The notes under the pieces were generated by a model. It was not told the origin of the DNA and did no database searches. It saw only the letters and a program-made list of their open reading frames with translations. From NCBI GenBank assembly GCA_029821735.1, contig JALGSU010000001.1, positions 186,001 to 250,000 on the forward strand: 64,000 nucleotides of DNA, written 5' to 3'. This stretch comes from Candidatus Zipacnadia bacterium (GTDB taxonomy: Bacteria; Armatimonadota; Zipacnadia; Zipacnadales; UBA5352). Positions within the stretch are counted from its first letter, which is position 1. Every line of letters begins with the position of its first letter. The translations under genes were made by a program, and so were the position numbers. Of the stretch, positions 1 through 9,599 are shown piece by piece.

Positions 1-570
1 GACCTGCGCTTGTGGCTCGAGTTTGAGGTCGATGGGCCGCAGTCGCGAGGCCACAGTGCAACTGACCTGGAGGCAGCATTCGGCTACGGTCGGGTTCCCC
101 CGCTGGCTATCGGTGAGAGCGAAGCCCAGGTGCTCATGCGCGGGAGGATCGACCGGGTCGACCGCTTTGTCGCCGAAGACGGAGCGCCCGCTTTCGCGGT
201 GTATGACTACAAGAGCAGCGATGGCCCTGCGCCCCCGCGTATCACGGAGGGCCTCGACTTCCAGCTCCCTGCGTATGCGCTCGCCGTGCGCGACTTGATT
301 GCGCAGGACCCGCAGGCCCGTTGCGAAGAGTGGGCTTACTACAAGTTGCGTCGCCCCATCGACATGAGCACGAGACCGGCTCCCGACAAGATCCAGGAAC
401 TGATCGAGCAGATGCAGGCGCATGCGCTGAAGCACGCCGCCAATATCCGTGGCGCACGGTTCGCGCCGATGCCCGCCAAGTGCGACTACTGTGATTTCAG
501 ATCGCTCTGCCGGTGGGACGAATGGCGTTTCGCGCGCAAGTGCGCCGTGGGAGGTGATGGGGATGAGTGA
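1..570 (+). CDS. addB: AddB C-terminal nuclease domain (partial, 5' end outside window)
   Basis: This is the C-terminal end of the AddB subunit of the AddAB helicase-nuclease, which processes double-strand breaks for recombination. The reading frame is open from base 1, so the gene starts outside the window. The visible part is a PD-(D/E)XK nuclease domain: a GRIDRVD stretch, then YDYKSS with the D-x-K catalytic pair, then a QLPAY motif matching the family QxxxY. Near the end is C-x2-C-x5-C (CDYCDFRSLC), three of the four cysteines that hold the AddB iron-sulfur cluster; the fourth lies further upstream in this family. It overlaps the downstream addA by 8 bases, so the two subunits are probably translationally coupled. 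Identity is firm from motifs and context; other RecB-family nucleases with this cluster exist, but the AddA neighbour settles it. Confidence 0.85.
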   Translation, partial: DLRLWLEFEVDGPQSRGHSATDLEAAFGYGRVPPLAIGESEAQVLMRGRIDRVDRFVAEDGAPAFAVYDYKSSDGPAPPRITEGLDFQLPAYALAVRDLIAQDPQARCEEWAYYKLRRPIDMSTRPAPDKIQELIEQMQAHALKHAANIRGARFAPMPAKCDYCDFRSLCRWDEWRFARKCAVGGDGDE

Positions 571-3500
571 TGATCTCGTTACCGCCCAGGTGTGCGACCT
601 CGCTCGGAGCCTGCTGATGAGCAGTGGCGCAGGCTGCGGCAAAACCTACAGAATGGTGGAACGCTACCGCCACCTCGTCTCTCAGGGAATACTCGTGACC
701 GACATAGTCGCGGTCACATTCACTGAGAAGGCTGCGGCCGAACTCAAGGACCGTGTGCGCCAGGACTGCCGCGAACAGGCGGCTCTGGGCGGCGACGATG
801 CGCCCATGTGGCAACAGGCCGCTCGACAGCTTGAGCTTGCGCCGATTGGCACCATCCACAGCTTTTGCGCGCGCCTGCTGCGCGAGAACGCCCTGGCTGC
901 GCGCATAGACCCGCGCTTCGGCCAGCTTGACGAGCGTGAGCAGAGCACACTCCTGCGTGAAACGGTCCGCACGACGCTTCTGGGGGCTGGAGAAAGCCCA
1001 GAATATCATTAGAGACGCGCTCGGCAAGAGCGAGGAGCTCGAACATTGGTTCCAGGCGCCATCCCCCGCCGAGATTCAGGCGAGTTGGGAGCGGTTCGGC
1101 GCAATGGGGAGGCAGAATGCGTTGACTGAGGTGCTTGCCTCCCCCGAATGGCAACAGATAGCGAGCGATATCGCTGCCATCGCCCCGGGCGATCCTGAGG
1201 ACAAGGGCGCCGCCAAGCAGATAGCGTTCCTCGAGGCCTTGCCGGACGTGGCCGATGAATCGCTCTCTGTCGGCGAGCGACTGGCCGCTCTCGCAACCTG
1301 TCTCGCTCAGGGCGGCAGCAACGGTGCGAAGGCGAAGTGGAAGGGGCGCGAGGAAGATTTGGCCGCGCTCAAGGATGCCCTCAAGCGCCTGAAAGCCGTG
1401 CGCGACAATGAGGCCAAGCGCCTGGCCGCGCTGGCGATCATCGAGGACGAGCAGACAGCGGCGTTGGCGACGGCAATCTGCGCAGAGGTGGCGGTGGCGG
1501 CGGCAGCGTGGGCCGAAGCCAAGCAGGCCGCCGCGTCACTGGACTTCGACGACCTCCAGGTGCTCGCGCGAGACCTGCTGCGTGATCGCCCCGAGATTCG
1601 CAAGCGAGTGCCGATGTGACCGCCGGTCGCGAGCCTTATCCGGGCAAGCTCTTCGTGGTTGGCGACGCCAAGCAGTCCATCTACCTCTTCCGTGGCGCAG
1701 ACGTGACCGTCTTCAACGCGACCCATGGTGAATTCGACGAGGCGGCCACTTGCGGGCTGGTGGGGCTGGACACGAGCCGACGAAGCACGCCCGGGATCGT
1801 CAACTTTCACAACCACCTTTTCGGCTGCCCGTCTGTGATGGGCCCCGAGAACAGCCAACCATACGAGGCCGACTACGAGCAGTTGCTCGCATGGCGCGGC
1901 GAACTCCACAAGGACCATGACGTGGAGATCATGCTCACCGAAGCAGCCGACGACCACGGCGGGAAGATCAGCGTCGGTGAAGCGCGGCGGCTCGAAGCGC
2001 GAGCGCTCGCGGAACGGATTGCCGAGATCGTCGAGGGCGGCGAGGAGATCGTCGCCGAGGACCGCGTCGCCGGTCCGCAGACGCCTCGGCCGGCACGCTA
2101 CGGCGACTTCGCTCTGCTCTTCCGAGCCATGCCGGACGTGGCGATTTACGAGGCTGAGCTGCGTCGCCGGGGCGTGCCGTATTACACTTTGGCCGGGCGG
2201 GGCTTCTTCAACCGACAGGAGATCCGCGACAGCCTCAGCCTGTTGCGGACCCTTGAGAACGCTTCTGACAATCTCGCGCTGGCGTCGGCTCTGCGCTCGC
2301 CGGCCTTCGCCATCTCCGATGACACGCTCTTCTGGATGCGCAAAGCCGATGGCTCTCTCTGGCAGGCACTTGAGAACGCAGTCGACGACTCCCTGCCCGG
2401 GGCAGAGATGTTCGCCGCCGACCAGCATGAGCGTCTGTGCCGCGCTGAACGCTTGCTGGCGGACCTGCGCGCCAATAAGAACCGGTTCTCGTTGTCCGAA
2501 CTGGTCGAGAAAATGCTTGCTCGCACGGGCCTCGCGGCGTTGCTTCTGACGCAGTTCGGCGGCACGCAGTCGGCGGCGAACCTGACGAAGCTCACAGACC
2601 TCGCGCGCGAGTTCGAGGCTGGTGGCGAGTTCAGTCTGCGCGAGTTCATCGATTACCTGAGCCGGCTGGTCATGGACGAAGAGCGCGAGGGATTGGCCAC
2701 CATCCACGCCGAAGCCGGGGACGTCGTGCAGCTTCTCTCCATCCACAAGGCTAAGGGTATGCAATGGCCGATCGTGGTCGTCCCGGACATCAATCGCCAG
2801 CCCGGTGGCTCACGTGATGGCCTCCTCTCGTCATCAGAGACGGGCCCGGTGCCGCCCATCGAGGACGAGTTGGGCCGGACCCACAGCGGCGCAGTCGCCA
2901 CGTTGCTCAAGGAGGACAATGATCGGCGTGAGGAGGCCGAGGCCCGACGCGTGCTGTACGTGGCCCTCACGCGGGCTGAGGATCACCTGATTCTGTCCAC
3001 GTCCTGCACCATCGACGACGACGGCGGCCTGAAGAGCCCTAAACGTTGGTTGGCTTGGGTTGCCGAGGCGCTGGGCCTCGACCCCGTGCCCGAGGATGGC
3101 GCTGTCCTGGACGGTGACGGATGGCGTGGTGTGGTGCGTCGGCCGCAGCCGGCGGAGCCCGTCTGGGCCGGCTCGCGGGCGCTTGCCCGAGCTGACCTGA
3201 GCGCCCTGACCATGGCACTGCAGCCTGACCAGCCGCACAGCCCAGACGCCCATGCGGATCTGCGTCGGGCTATTGAGCCGATCCGGGTGCCTCCTGCGGA
3301 CCCGCCCCGCTACCATGTCACGGCTCTGACGCGTTACTTGAGATGCCCACGCTCATACTGGCTCAGGCATGTACGGAACCTGCCCGAGAAGGGCGAGCCC
3401 GGTGAGTGGCTCGGGCGCATGTCCGCGACTGACCGCGGCGACCTGGCCCACAAGATCATGGAGTTAGTCGGGCGCGATGGCGTCGTCGAACTGCCCCGCG

Positions 3501-4027
3501 CGCTCGATCTGGCGAGCTTCCCCGGTGCTCTGCGCGAGCGTGTCGAGGAACGCGACCTGGACGAGTTGGCGGCGCATATTGGCGATTTCCTCGCCGGTGA
3601 CATGTATGACCAATGGATCGCCTCTGCTGTGCGCCTGCGCACCGAGGTGCCATTCACTGTGGCTCTCGATGGTGCGATCATCGAGGGCAAAATTGACGCG
3701 TTGGCCGAGGATGCCAGCAGTGCGCTGCGGCTGATCGACTACAAGACCGGGACGCTCAGGAAAGACGGGACTGATGACTACCGCTTGCAGATAGGGCTAT
3801 ACTGCGCGGCGGTACGTGCGGCGACAGGCGATCTGCCGACTGAGGCAGCCTTGGTCTATCTGGACAGCCACGAGGTCGAGGATCTTGGTGATACAGGTGA
3901 ACTGGAGGCAGCTGCTCTGGCCCAGGTACACCGGGCTATCGAGGGCATTGCGCAAGGTCAGTTCCCGGCCGGGGATGGTGTGGCGCACGATCAATGCGCT
4001 CTTGCGTACGTCTGCAAACTCGCGTAG
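563..4027 (+). pseudogene. addA: AddA helicase-nuclease subunit, disrupted (two frame changes, Walker B region missing)
   Basis: AddA is a UvrD-family helicase with a C-terminal nuclease domain. The reading frame is broken twice. Part 1 (563-1012) has the Walker A motif GAGCGKT, motif Ia (VTFTEKAAAEL) and IHSFCARLL. The frame changes at a G5 run (982-986). Part 2 continues to DFDDLQVLARDLL and stops at 1619. Part 3 (1616-4027) resumes at GKLFVVGDAKQSIYLFRG (motif III), then SIHKAKGMQW (motif V), LYVALTRAEDH (motif VI) and a nuclease core with IEGKIDAL and LIDYKTG. Between parts 2 and 3 the roughly 30 residues with the DEFQDT Walker B motif are absent. The ATG at 563 is favoured by GGGAGG just upstream. 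Either this is a real pseudogene or the assembly has errors here. If the sequence is right, the helicase cannot work. Confidence 0.85.
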
Positions 4028-4030
4028 TAT
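4002..4030 (+). promoter_or_regulatory. Possible sigma-70 promoter for the histidine kinase
   Basis: TTGCGT (4002-4007), 17 bases, TAGTAT (4025-4030), inside the last codons of addA and about 55 bases before the kinase start. Matches to consensus are only moderate (3/6 and 4/6), so it is tentative. Confidence 0.3.
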
Positions 4031-4085
4031 ACGCTCGGGCGAAGACCGTTTCCCGAGCAACACCCACAGCAAGTGAGGTGCTGGT

Positions 4086-5420
4086 ATGTCCGACAGTTGT
4101 GAGGAACGCATTGCGCAACTGGAGCACAGCCTGAAGCGGCGGGAAGACCAGATCGACGCCATCCACCGCATCAGTACCGCTCTGGGTTCCATCGTGCGTC
4201 AGGATCATCTGATCGAGGAGGCGTTGCTGGTCTCCATGGAGTTGGTGGGGGCCTGTGCGGGCTCGATCATCCTCTACGACGCCGACAAGGAGAAGCTGGT
4301 CTTCACTCATGTGGTTGGTTCGACCGCAGACGACCTGGTGGGCATGGAGCTTGACCCCGACCAGGGAATCGCCGGCAGCGTCTTCGCTTCCGGGCAGTTG
4401 CGCGTGAGCGACGACGTGACGGACGAAGCCGAACACAACAAAGAGGTCGGCGAGAAGGTTGACTTCCAGACCAAGAACATGGTCACGGTTCCCCTCAAGA
4501 GCGTTGAGGGCGCCCCGACGGGCGTCATGCAGGTGCTCAACAAGGCGGGCGGCAACTTCGATGAAGGCGACACCGATGTCCTCGCCATTCTCGGCGGGCA
4601 GATTGCCAACGCCATCGAGGCCAGCCGGTTGCACGAGCAGGCGCGTCTCGCCGAAGTGGTGCAGTTCGTCGGCCACATCAGTCACGACGTCAAGAATATG
4701 GTTACCCCGGTGCAAACTGGCGCCGAGACCTTGCAGTTCATGATGGACGACATGTACGCTCAGCTTGATGAGGCTTATCCGGCTGATGACGAGGGCCCCG
4801 AGGTGAAGCAGGTCCGTGAACTCACCTCTGAGGTGCGCGACTTCTACCCCGAGATGATCGACATCATCATGGACGGCTCTACGAACGTGCAGGCCCGCAC
4901 CAAAGAAATCTCCGACTGCATCAAGGGCATGGTCAGCAAGCCTCACTTTGAGCCCGTGGACGTCCGCGACCTGGTTGATCGTGCCGTCAAGCCACTCATG
5001 CTCGTCGCCGGGGACACGGGTGTGGCGCTCTCGCACGCGCCCAAGGGCGAGATGCCGCTCGTCGTAGCCGATGACAAGCAGCTCTACAACGCCGTCTACA
5101 ACCTCATTAACAACGCCATCCAGGCGTGCGGCGAGGGCAACTCCGTAACGGTCTACACGAGCGCGATACCCGAGGGCGAATGGCCCGAGGGAGGCATGGC
5201 GCTCATTGAGGTCGCCGACACGGGCAGTGGCATACCCGAGGACGTCCTCGACAAGCTGTTCACCGATGACGCTGTGAGCACTAAGCCCGGCGGCACCGGC
5301 CTTGGCACGCGGATCATTGGTGATGTCGTCAAGGCTCACCGCGGTACCATCACCGTAGACAGCGAGGTCGGCGTCGGCACGACCATGACCATTCGCCTGC
5401 CCCTGACGCGCGACGAATAG
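4086..5420 (+). CDS. GAF-domain sensor histidine kinase
   Basis: This is a soluble sensor kinase of 444 residues. Residues 5-30 look like a short coiled coil. A GAF sensor domain covers roughly 30-180. An H-box reads ISHDVKN with the likely phospho-accepting His200. A HATPase domain follows, with N-box NLINNAIQA (about 339-347), G1 box DTGSGIP (378-384) and G2 box GGTGLGT (402-408). There is no membrane segment, so it should sense a cytoplasmic signal or a small ligand through GAF. No response regulator is adjacent, which makes it an orphan kinase; the only regulator in the window (38658-39341) has a degenerate receiver. It begins 58 bases after addA and is followed by an unrelated alcohol dehydrogenase. 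The kinase family is clear; the signal and partner are unknown. Confidence 0.85.
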   Translation: MSDSCEERIAQLEHSLKRREDQIDAIHRISTALGSIVRQDHLIEEALLVSMELVGACAGSIILYDADKEKLVFTHVVGSTADDLVGMELDPDQGIAGSVFASGQLRVSDDVTDEAEHNKEVGEKVDFQTKNMVTVPLKSVEGAPTGVMQVLNKAGGNFDEGDTDVLAILGGQIANAIEASRLHEQARLAEVVQFVGHISHDVKNMVTPVQTGAETLQFMMDDMYAQLDEAYPADDEGPEVKQVRELTSEVRDFYPEMIDIIMDGSTNVQARTKEISDCIKGMVSKPHFEPVDVRDLVDRAVKPLMLVAGDTGVALSHAPKGEMPLVVADDKQLYNAVYNLINNAIQACGEGNSVTVYTSAIPEGEWPEGGMALIEVADTGSGIPEDVLDKLFTDDAVSTKPGGTGLGTRIIGDVVKAHRGTITVDSEVGVGTTMTIRLPLTRDE

Positions 5421-5517
5421 CGTACCCGATCTTCATTCCCACTGCGGGCAGCCCCTTGTAGGCAACGTCGCGCTGCCCCGACACACAGGCCCCACGGGGC
5501 CGGAGGGAGACCCCATC

Positions 5518-6687
5518 ATGCTGGAATTCGACTTCTTCAATCCCGTTCGTCTGAGCTTTGGCGCAGGCAGGTTCGACGGTCTCGGCGAGCAGGCCGCGGA
5601 GCATGGCAGTCATGCTCTGCTCGTAACCGGGCGTTCGTCAGCCCGAAAGAGCGGGCTGCTTGACCGGGCCAGCAAGCTCATGCAGGACAATGGCATGAAG
5701 GTCACCGTTTTCGATCGCGTCGAGCCCAACCCCACGGACGCCTCCGTCGACGAGGGTGGCGAACTGGCTCGCGCCGAGGGCTGTGACGTCGTCGTGGCGG
5801 TCGGTGGCGGCAGCACGATGGATGCTGCAAAGGGGATTGCGGTCGCCGCAACGCATGACGGCCCCGTCGCCGAATACCTCAAACCCAAAGACCGTCTTGA
5901 GCCCACCGACGCCACCTTGCCGCTTGTGTGCGCAACGACCACCTCGGGCACGTCTTCCGAGTTGACGCCCTTTGCCGTCATCACCGTGCAGGCGGCCAAG
6001 CAGAAATCCGCCATCCGCAGTGACTACGCCTACCCGAAGGTCGCGATAGTCGATCCTGAGTTGACGCTCACCTGTCCTCCCTACGTGACTGGCAGCACCG
6101 GCATCGATGTGCTCTGCCACTCGGTGGAGGGCTACCTTTCCACCAGCGCGACGCCACTGACCGACCACTGCGCTGAGAAGGCCATGGAGCTTGTTGGCGA
6201 AGCACTTCCTGGCGCATACGCGGATGGCAGCAGTCTACAGCATCGGTACGATCTGTCGCTGGCGAACGTCTTCGCAGGCTACGTGCTGTCAAACGCGGGC
6301 GTGACAGTCCTGCATGCCCTGGAGCACCCTATCAGCGCGCACTACCCCGACGTGGCCCACGGCGCTGGGCTGGCGGTCCTGATGGTTGGCTACGCCGAGC
6401 GCCTGTGGGAGCGCGAGCCGTGCAAGTTCGCCCGCTTGGCCGAACTCCTGGGCCGCAACGTCGCCAGCTTGACCGAGGCGGAGGCTGCGCAGCAGGCTGC
6501 GGGCGCCATCAAGGACCTGCTGGCGATAGTCGGCCTCGACATCGGCCTCGGCGAACTGGGCGTTGAGCGCGACAAGCTTCCCACTATCGCCGATGACACT
6601 CTGGAATACATGTTCGGCGCTCTGGGCAAGACGCCCGGCGGGCTCGATCGTGACGAACTCATCGAACTTCTCGAGGCAAGTTTCTAG
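5518..6687 (+). CDS. Iron-containing alcohol dehydrogenase
   Basis: This is a group III (Fe-dependent) NAD(P)-linked alcohol dehydrogenase of 389 residues, the usual family length. The nucleotide-binding loop VAVGGGSTMDAAKG lies near residues 97-110. The metal ligands fit the FucO pattern: Asp197 and His201 in GIDVLCHS, then His266 and His281 in the stretch LHALEHPISAHYPDVAHG. The ATG at 5518 follows a good ribosome site, GGAGGGAG (5502-5509). A short palindrome (GGCCCC/GGGGCC, 5488-5501) sits just upstream of that site. The gene ends 12 bases before lpxC, suggesting cotranscription although no metabolic link is obvious. The real substrate (butanol, lactaldehyde, 1,3-propanediol or another) cannot be told from sequence. 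Confidence 0.87.
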   Translation: MLEFDFFNPVRLSFGAGRFDGLGEQAAEHGSHALLVTGRSSARKSGLLDRASKLMQDNGMKVTVFDRVEPNPTDASVDEGGELARAEGCDVVVAVGGGSTMDAAKGIAVAATHDGPVAEYLKPKDRLEPTDATLPLVCATTTSGTSSELTPFAVITVQAAKQKSAIRSDYAYPKVAIVDPELTLTCPPYVTGSTGIDVLCHSVEGYLSTSATPLTDHCAEKAMELVGEALPGAYADGSSLQHRYDLSLANVFAGYVLSNAGVTVLHALEHPISAHYPDVAHGAGLAVLMVGYAERLWEREPCKFARLAELLGRNVASLTEAEAAQQAAGAIKDLLAIVGLDIGLGELGVERDKLPTIADDTLEYMFGALGKTPGGLDRDELIELLEASF

Positions 6688-6699
6688 GAGCGATCGGCA

Positions 6700-7536
6700 G
6701 TGGCTGAGTTGACCAGACGCGCGACTCTGGCCGAGACGGCCAGCATCACTGGTACGGGCGTGCGCTTCGGCGGCGAAGTGGCACTGACGTTGCAGCCAGC
6801 CGAGATAGGGTCGGGTCTGACGATAGCCCGCAACGACTTGGGGGCCAACTGGCCGCTCGACCTCGCGCACTCCAAGCCCGGGCCCGGTTGCACCATCTCC
6901 GGCGAGGGCGACGCCGGTGTGCACTTCGTCGAGCATATTCTCGCAGCCCTCGTTGGCTGTGGGGTCAGCGATTGCCGTATTGAGCTGAACGGGCCGGAAG
7001 TGCCGCTCCTGGACGGTAGCGCCTTGCCATTGGTCACCGCTATCGCGGCCGCGGGCGTTGCTCGCTCGGATGCGCCCTGGGAGCCGATCGTGGTCGCTGA
7101 GCCGGCCCTGATCGCTCAGGACGGGGCGGCACTCTGCGCTTTACCCGGCGAGGCGGAATTCACTTACGCATTGTCCTTCGATCATCATCTAATGGGCAGT
7201 GAAATGGCCACATTCCTGCCTGCTTCCGGCGACTTCGCCGCCGACCTCGCCCCGGCGCGCACCTTCATCACGGCTGAAGACGCTGAGTTGGCCAAGAACG
7301 TGGGCCTGCTGGCGGCGGGCAGTGAGGAGAACTCGGTGGTCGTGTACGCTGACCACATCTCCGAGGAGCCCGCGCTGCCGCAGTCCTTCGCCCGCCACAA
7401 ACTCCTCGACCTGATCGGCGACCTGTTCCTGCTCGGCAGGCCCGTGGTGGGACGCGTCATGGCGTTCTACACAGGCCATCGACAAAACCACGAACTCGCG
7501 CGGCTGCTGGCTGCGCAGGCGGACCGAAACGACTGA
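6700..7536 (+). CDS. lpxC: UDP-3-O-acyl-N-acetylglucosamine deacetylase
   Basis: LpxC is the zinc enzyme that commits UDP-acyl-GlcNAc to lipid A synthesis in the cytoplasm. The protein has 278 residues, near family length. The zinc site is intact: His79 in HFVEHILAAL, then His233 and Asp237 in RHKLLDLIGDL. His260 in TGHRQNH matches the second catalytic histidine. The signature GPEVPLLDGSALP is present. The start is GTG at 6700, preceded by TAGGAG. It lies 12 bases after the alcohol dehydrogenase and not with other lpx genes; no lpxA, fabZ or lpxD is seen in the window. Its presence is the clearest evidence that the organism has an outer membrane with lipid A or a related glycolipid. Confidence 0.93.
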   Translation: MAELTRRATLAETASITGTGVRFGGEVALTLQPAEIGSGLTIARNDLGANWPLDLAHSKPGPGCTISGEGDAGVHFVEHILAALVGCGVSDCRIELNGPEVPLLDGSALPLVTAIAAAGVARSDAPWEPIVVAEPALIAQDGAALCALPGEAEFTYALSFDHHLMGSEMATFLPASGDFAADLAPARTFITAEDAELAKNVGLLAAGSEENSVVVYADHISEEPALPQSFARHKLLDLIGDLFLLGRPVVGRVMAFYTGHRQNHELARLLAAQADRND

Positions 7537-7575
7537 CCCGCGGGGAAACCCACGTATATAGAGAGGATGGGAACC

Positions 7576-8703
7576 ATGCAATACCGCCCCTATGGCAAGC
7601 ACGAGGACATTCAACTCTCGACGCTGGGTTTCGGCGCCATGCGCCTTCCCAAGGACGACGACTATGCGGTCGAGTGCATGACGCACGCGATCGACCTCGG
7701 CCTGAACTTCATTGACACCGCCATGGGCTACTCCGCGGGGCCCGAAGGCAAGAGCGGCTACTCAGAGGTGCTTGTCGGTCGCGCCCTCAAGTGTCGTCCC
7801 CGCGAGGAACTCTACCTGTCCACCAAGAACTCGGTGGGCGAGGACTGCGATGCGGACGTCTGGTGGGAGCAGATGGAGGCGTCTCTTACGCGCCTCGACA
7901 CCGACTACATCGACTTCTACCAGGTGTACCACGGCCTGAGCTGGGATGGCTATGTCGAGCGCTTCCAGCCCGCCGGTCGCGGCCTCGAGGCCGCCATGAA
8001 GGCGAAGGACCAGGGACTCTTCCGCCACTTCAGCTTCTCTTCCCACGACACTCCGGAAAACATCATGAAGCTGATCGACGAGGGCATCTTCGAGTCAATG
8101 CTCGTGCAGTACAACCTGCTCGACCAGAGTAACCAGGATGCTATTCAGTATGCTGCCGAGCACGGCATGGCGGTCTTCATCATGGGCCCCGTTGGTGGTG
8201 GGCGGCTGGGCATGTCCTCCGAGAAGATCAACGAACTCGTGCCTGACGCGATGTCTACGCCGGAACTCGCCATTCGCTTCGTGCTCAGCAACCCCTACGT
8301 GACCACGGCGTTCTCGGGCATGAACACCATCGAGATGGTTGACGAGAACTGCGCGACCGCCGCGCGTCCGGAGCCGCTCAGCGCCGATGAACTCGCGGGC
8401 ATCGAGCAGGCGCTCGAGGAGAACAGCCGCCTTTCGGAGCTGTACTGCACGGGCTGCAACTACTGCATGCCCTGCCCGCAGAACGTGGGCATCCCGCAGG
8501 CTTTCTCCGCCATGAACATGCACCGTGTCTGGGGCCTCACCGAGGCCGCGAAGGGTCGCTACGCCCGCCTCGGGCCTGACAGTCGCCAGGGCTTGTTGCA
8601 GGCGGACGCTTGCGTGGAGTGCGGCGAGTGCGAGGAGAAGTGCCCGCAGAACATCCCGATCATCGAGCAGCTCAAGGAAACCCACGCGACGCTGGGGGAG
8701 TAG
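7576..8703 (+). CDS. Aldo/keto reductase with C-terminal 2[4Fe-4S] ferredoxin domain
   Basis: The N-terminal ~270 residues are an aldo/keto reductase TIM barrel (GFGAMRLP, FIDTAMGYSAG, YLSTKNS, FYQVYHG). The C-terminal ~90 residues carry two ferredoxin-type cysteine sets: C291, C294, C297, C300 (CTGCNYCMPCP) and C346, C349, C352, C356 (CVECGECEEKCP). Fused barrel/ferredoxin reductases of this kind are widespread in anaerobes, and their substrates are mostly unknown. ATG at 7576 is preferred over the in-frame ATG at 7567 because the AGAGG ribosome site at 7562-7566 directly abuts the earlier codon. The next gene encodes another barrel protein 22 bases downstream. The clusters suggest electron input from ferredoxin rather than only NADPH, but that is inference. 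Confidence 0.85.
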   Translation: MQYRPYGKHEDIQLSTLGFGAMRLPKDDDYAVECMTHAIDLGLNFIDTAMGYSAGPEGKSGYSEVLVGRALKCRPREELYLSTKNSVGEDCDADVWWEQMEASLTRLDTDYIDFYQVYHGLSWDGYVERFQPAGRGLEAAMKAKDQGLFRHFSFSSHDTPENIMKLIDEGIFESMLVQYNLLDQSNQDAIQYAAEHGMAVFIMGPVGGGRLGMSSEKINELVPDAMSTPELAIRFVLSNPYVTTAFSGMNTIEMVDENCATAARPEPLSADELAGIEQALEENSRLSELYCTGCNYCMPCPQNVGIPQAFSAMNMHRVWGLTEAAKGRYARLGPDSRQGLLQADACVECGECEEKCPQNIPIIEQLKETHATLGE

Positions 8704-8725
8704 CATGCACCGGAGGCCGGGCCCA

Positions 8726-9502
8726 ATGACTGAGATGCCCATGGTCCCGCTGGGGCCGCTTAACGTGTCGCGCCTCATCGTGGGAGGCAACCCCTTCTCT
8801 GGCGGCTCGCACCAGAGCGCCGAGATGAGCCAGCAGATGCGCGACTGGTGGACCGTCGCGCGCATCAAGGAGACCTTCGCCGAGTGCGAACGCCTCGGCG
8901 TCAACACCTTCCTTGGTCGCGGTGACAATTTCATCCAGCGCCTCCTTAATGAGTACTGGAACGAGGGCGGCGCCATCCAGTGGATCGCTCAGACGGCGCC
9001 TGAGCGCAAGTCCGTCGAGGCCAACATTCGCCAGATCCACGGCTCCGGTGCGAAGGCCTGCTACCTGCACGGGGGCATGGTCGACGGCATCTTCCGCGAC
9101 GGTGATCCCGAGTGCCTGCGACCGTGGGTCGCGCTCATCAGAGAGCTCGGAATGCAGGCGGGGATTGGTTCGCACAACTGGCAGTTCCCCCTGCGCGCCG
9201 AGGAGATGGACCTTGGCTGCGACTTCTACATGTGCTGCTTCTACGACCTGTACGGGCGTGGGGGAGAGTACTACGAAGAAGAGGACCGGCAGACCATGGT
9301 GGGCACAATCCGGCAGATCGACAAGCCCTGCATCGCCTTCAAGATCATGGCAGCCGGGCGCAATGAAGCCGAGCCTGCCTTCCGGTTTGCTTTCGAGAAC
9401 ATCAAGCCCAGCGACCCCGTCTGCGTGGGTGTCTATACGGAGAACCAGCCCGACCAGGTCGCCGAAGATGTAGCGCTTACGGTGCGCCTCGGGGGAGGGT
9501 AG
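8726..9502 (+). CDS. Aldo/keto-reductase-like TIM-barrel protein of unknown function
   Basis: This is a 258-residue protein without signal peptide or membrane segment. Repeated beta-strand/helix units (SRLIVGGNPFSGG, KACYLHGGMVDG, QAGIGSHNWQFP, CIAFKIMAAGR, PVCVGVYTENQ) fit a TIM barrel. The opening PLGPLNVSRLIVGGNPF resembles the N-terminal strand of aldo/keto reductases, but I see no clear catalytic Tyr/Lys pair. An adjacent cysteine pair sits in FYMCCFYD. ATG at 8726 is chosen because CGGAGG lies about 10 bases upstream; ATG at 8705 is an alternative. It directly follows the ferredoxin-type reductase, so the two probably act on related substrates. The operon ends here: the next gene has its own strong promoter at 9523. 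Confidence 0.6.
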   Translation: MTEMPMVPLGPLNVSRLIVGGNPFSGGSHQSAEMSQQMRDWWTVARIKETFAECERLGVNTFLGRGDNFIQRLLNEYWNEGGAIQWIAQTAPERKSVEANIRQIHGSGAKACYLHGGMVDGIFRDGDPECLRPWVALIRELGMQAGIGSHNWQFPLRAEEMDLGCDFYMCCFYDLYGRGGEYYEEEDRQTMVGTIRQIDKPCIAFKIMAAGRNEAEPAFRFAFENIKPSDPVCVGVYTENQPDQVAEDVALTVRLGGG

Positions 9503-9522
9503 CCACTCGCCCTCGTAGTGTC

Positions 9523-9551
9523 TTGACAAGAGCATGGACGGTCAGTATACT
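9523..9551 (+). promoter_or_regulatory. Near-consensus sigma-70 promoter of the yceD-rpmF-plsX-fab operon
   Basis: TTGACA (9523-9528), exactly 17 bases, TATACT (9546-9551). Transcription should start near 9558, about 40 bases before the yceD ATG at 9600. This also rules out the earlier in-frame start at 9534. Confidence 0.87.
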
Positions 9552-9599
9552 TCCTCCACGTCTGGTCGCCAATCCCAGTGGTTGGCGGCGTTTACAGTT

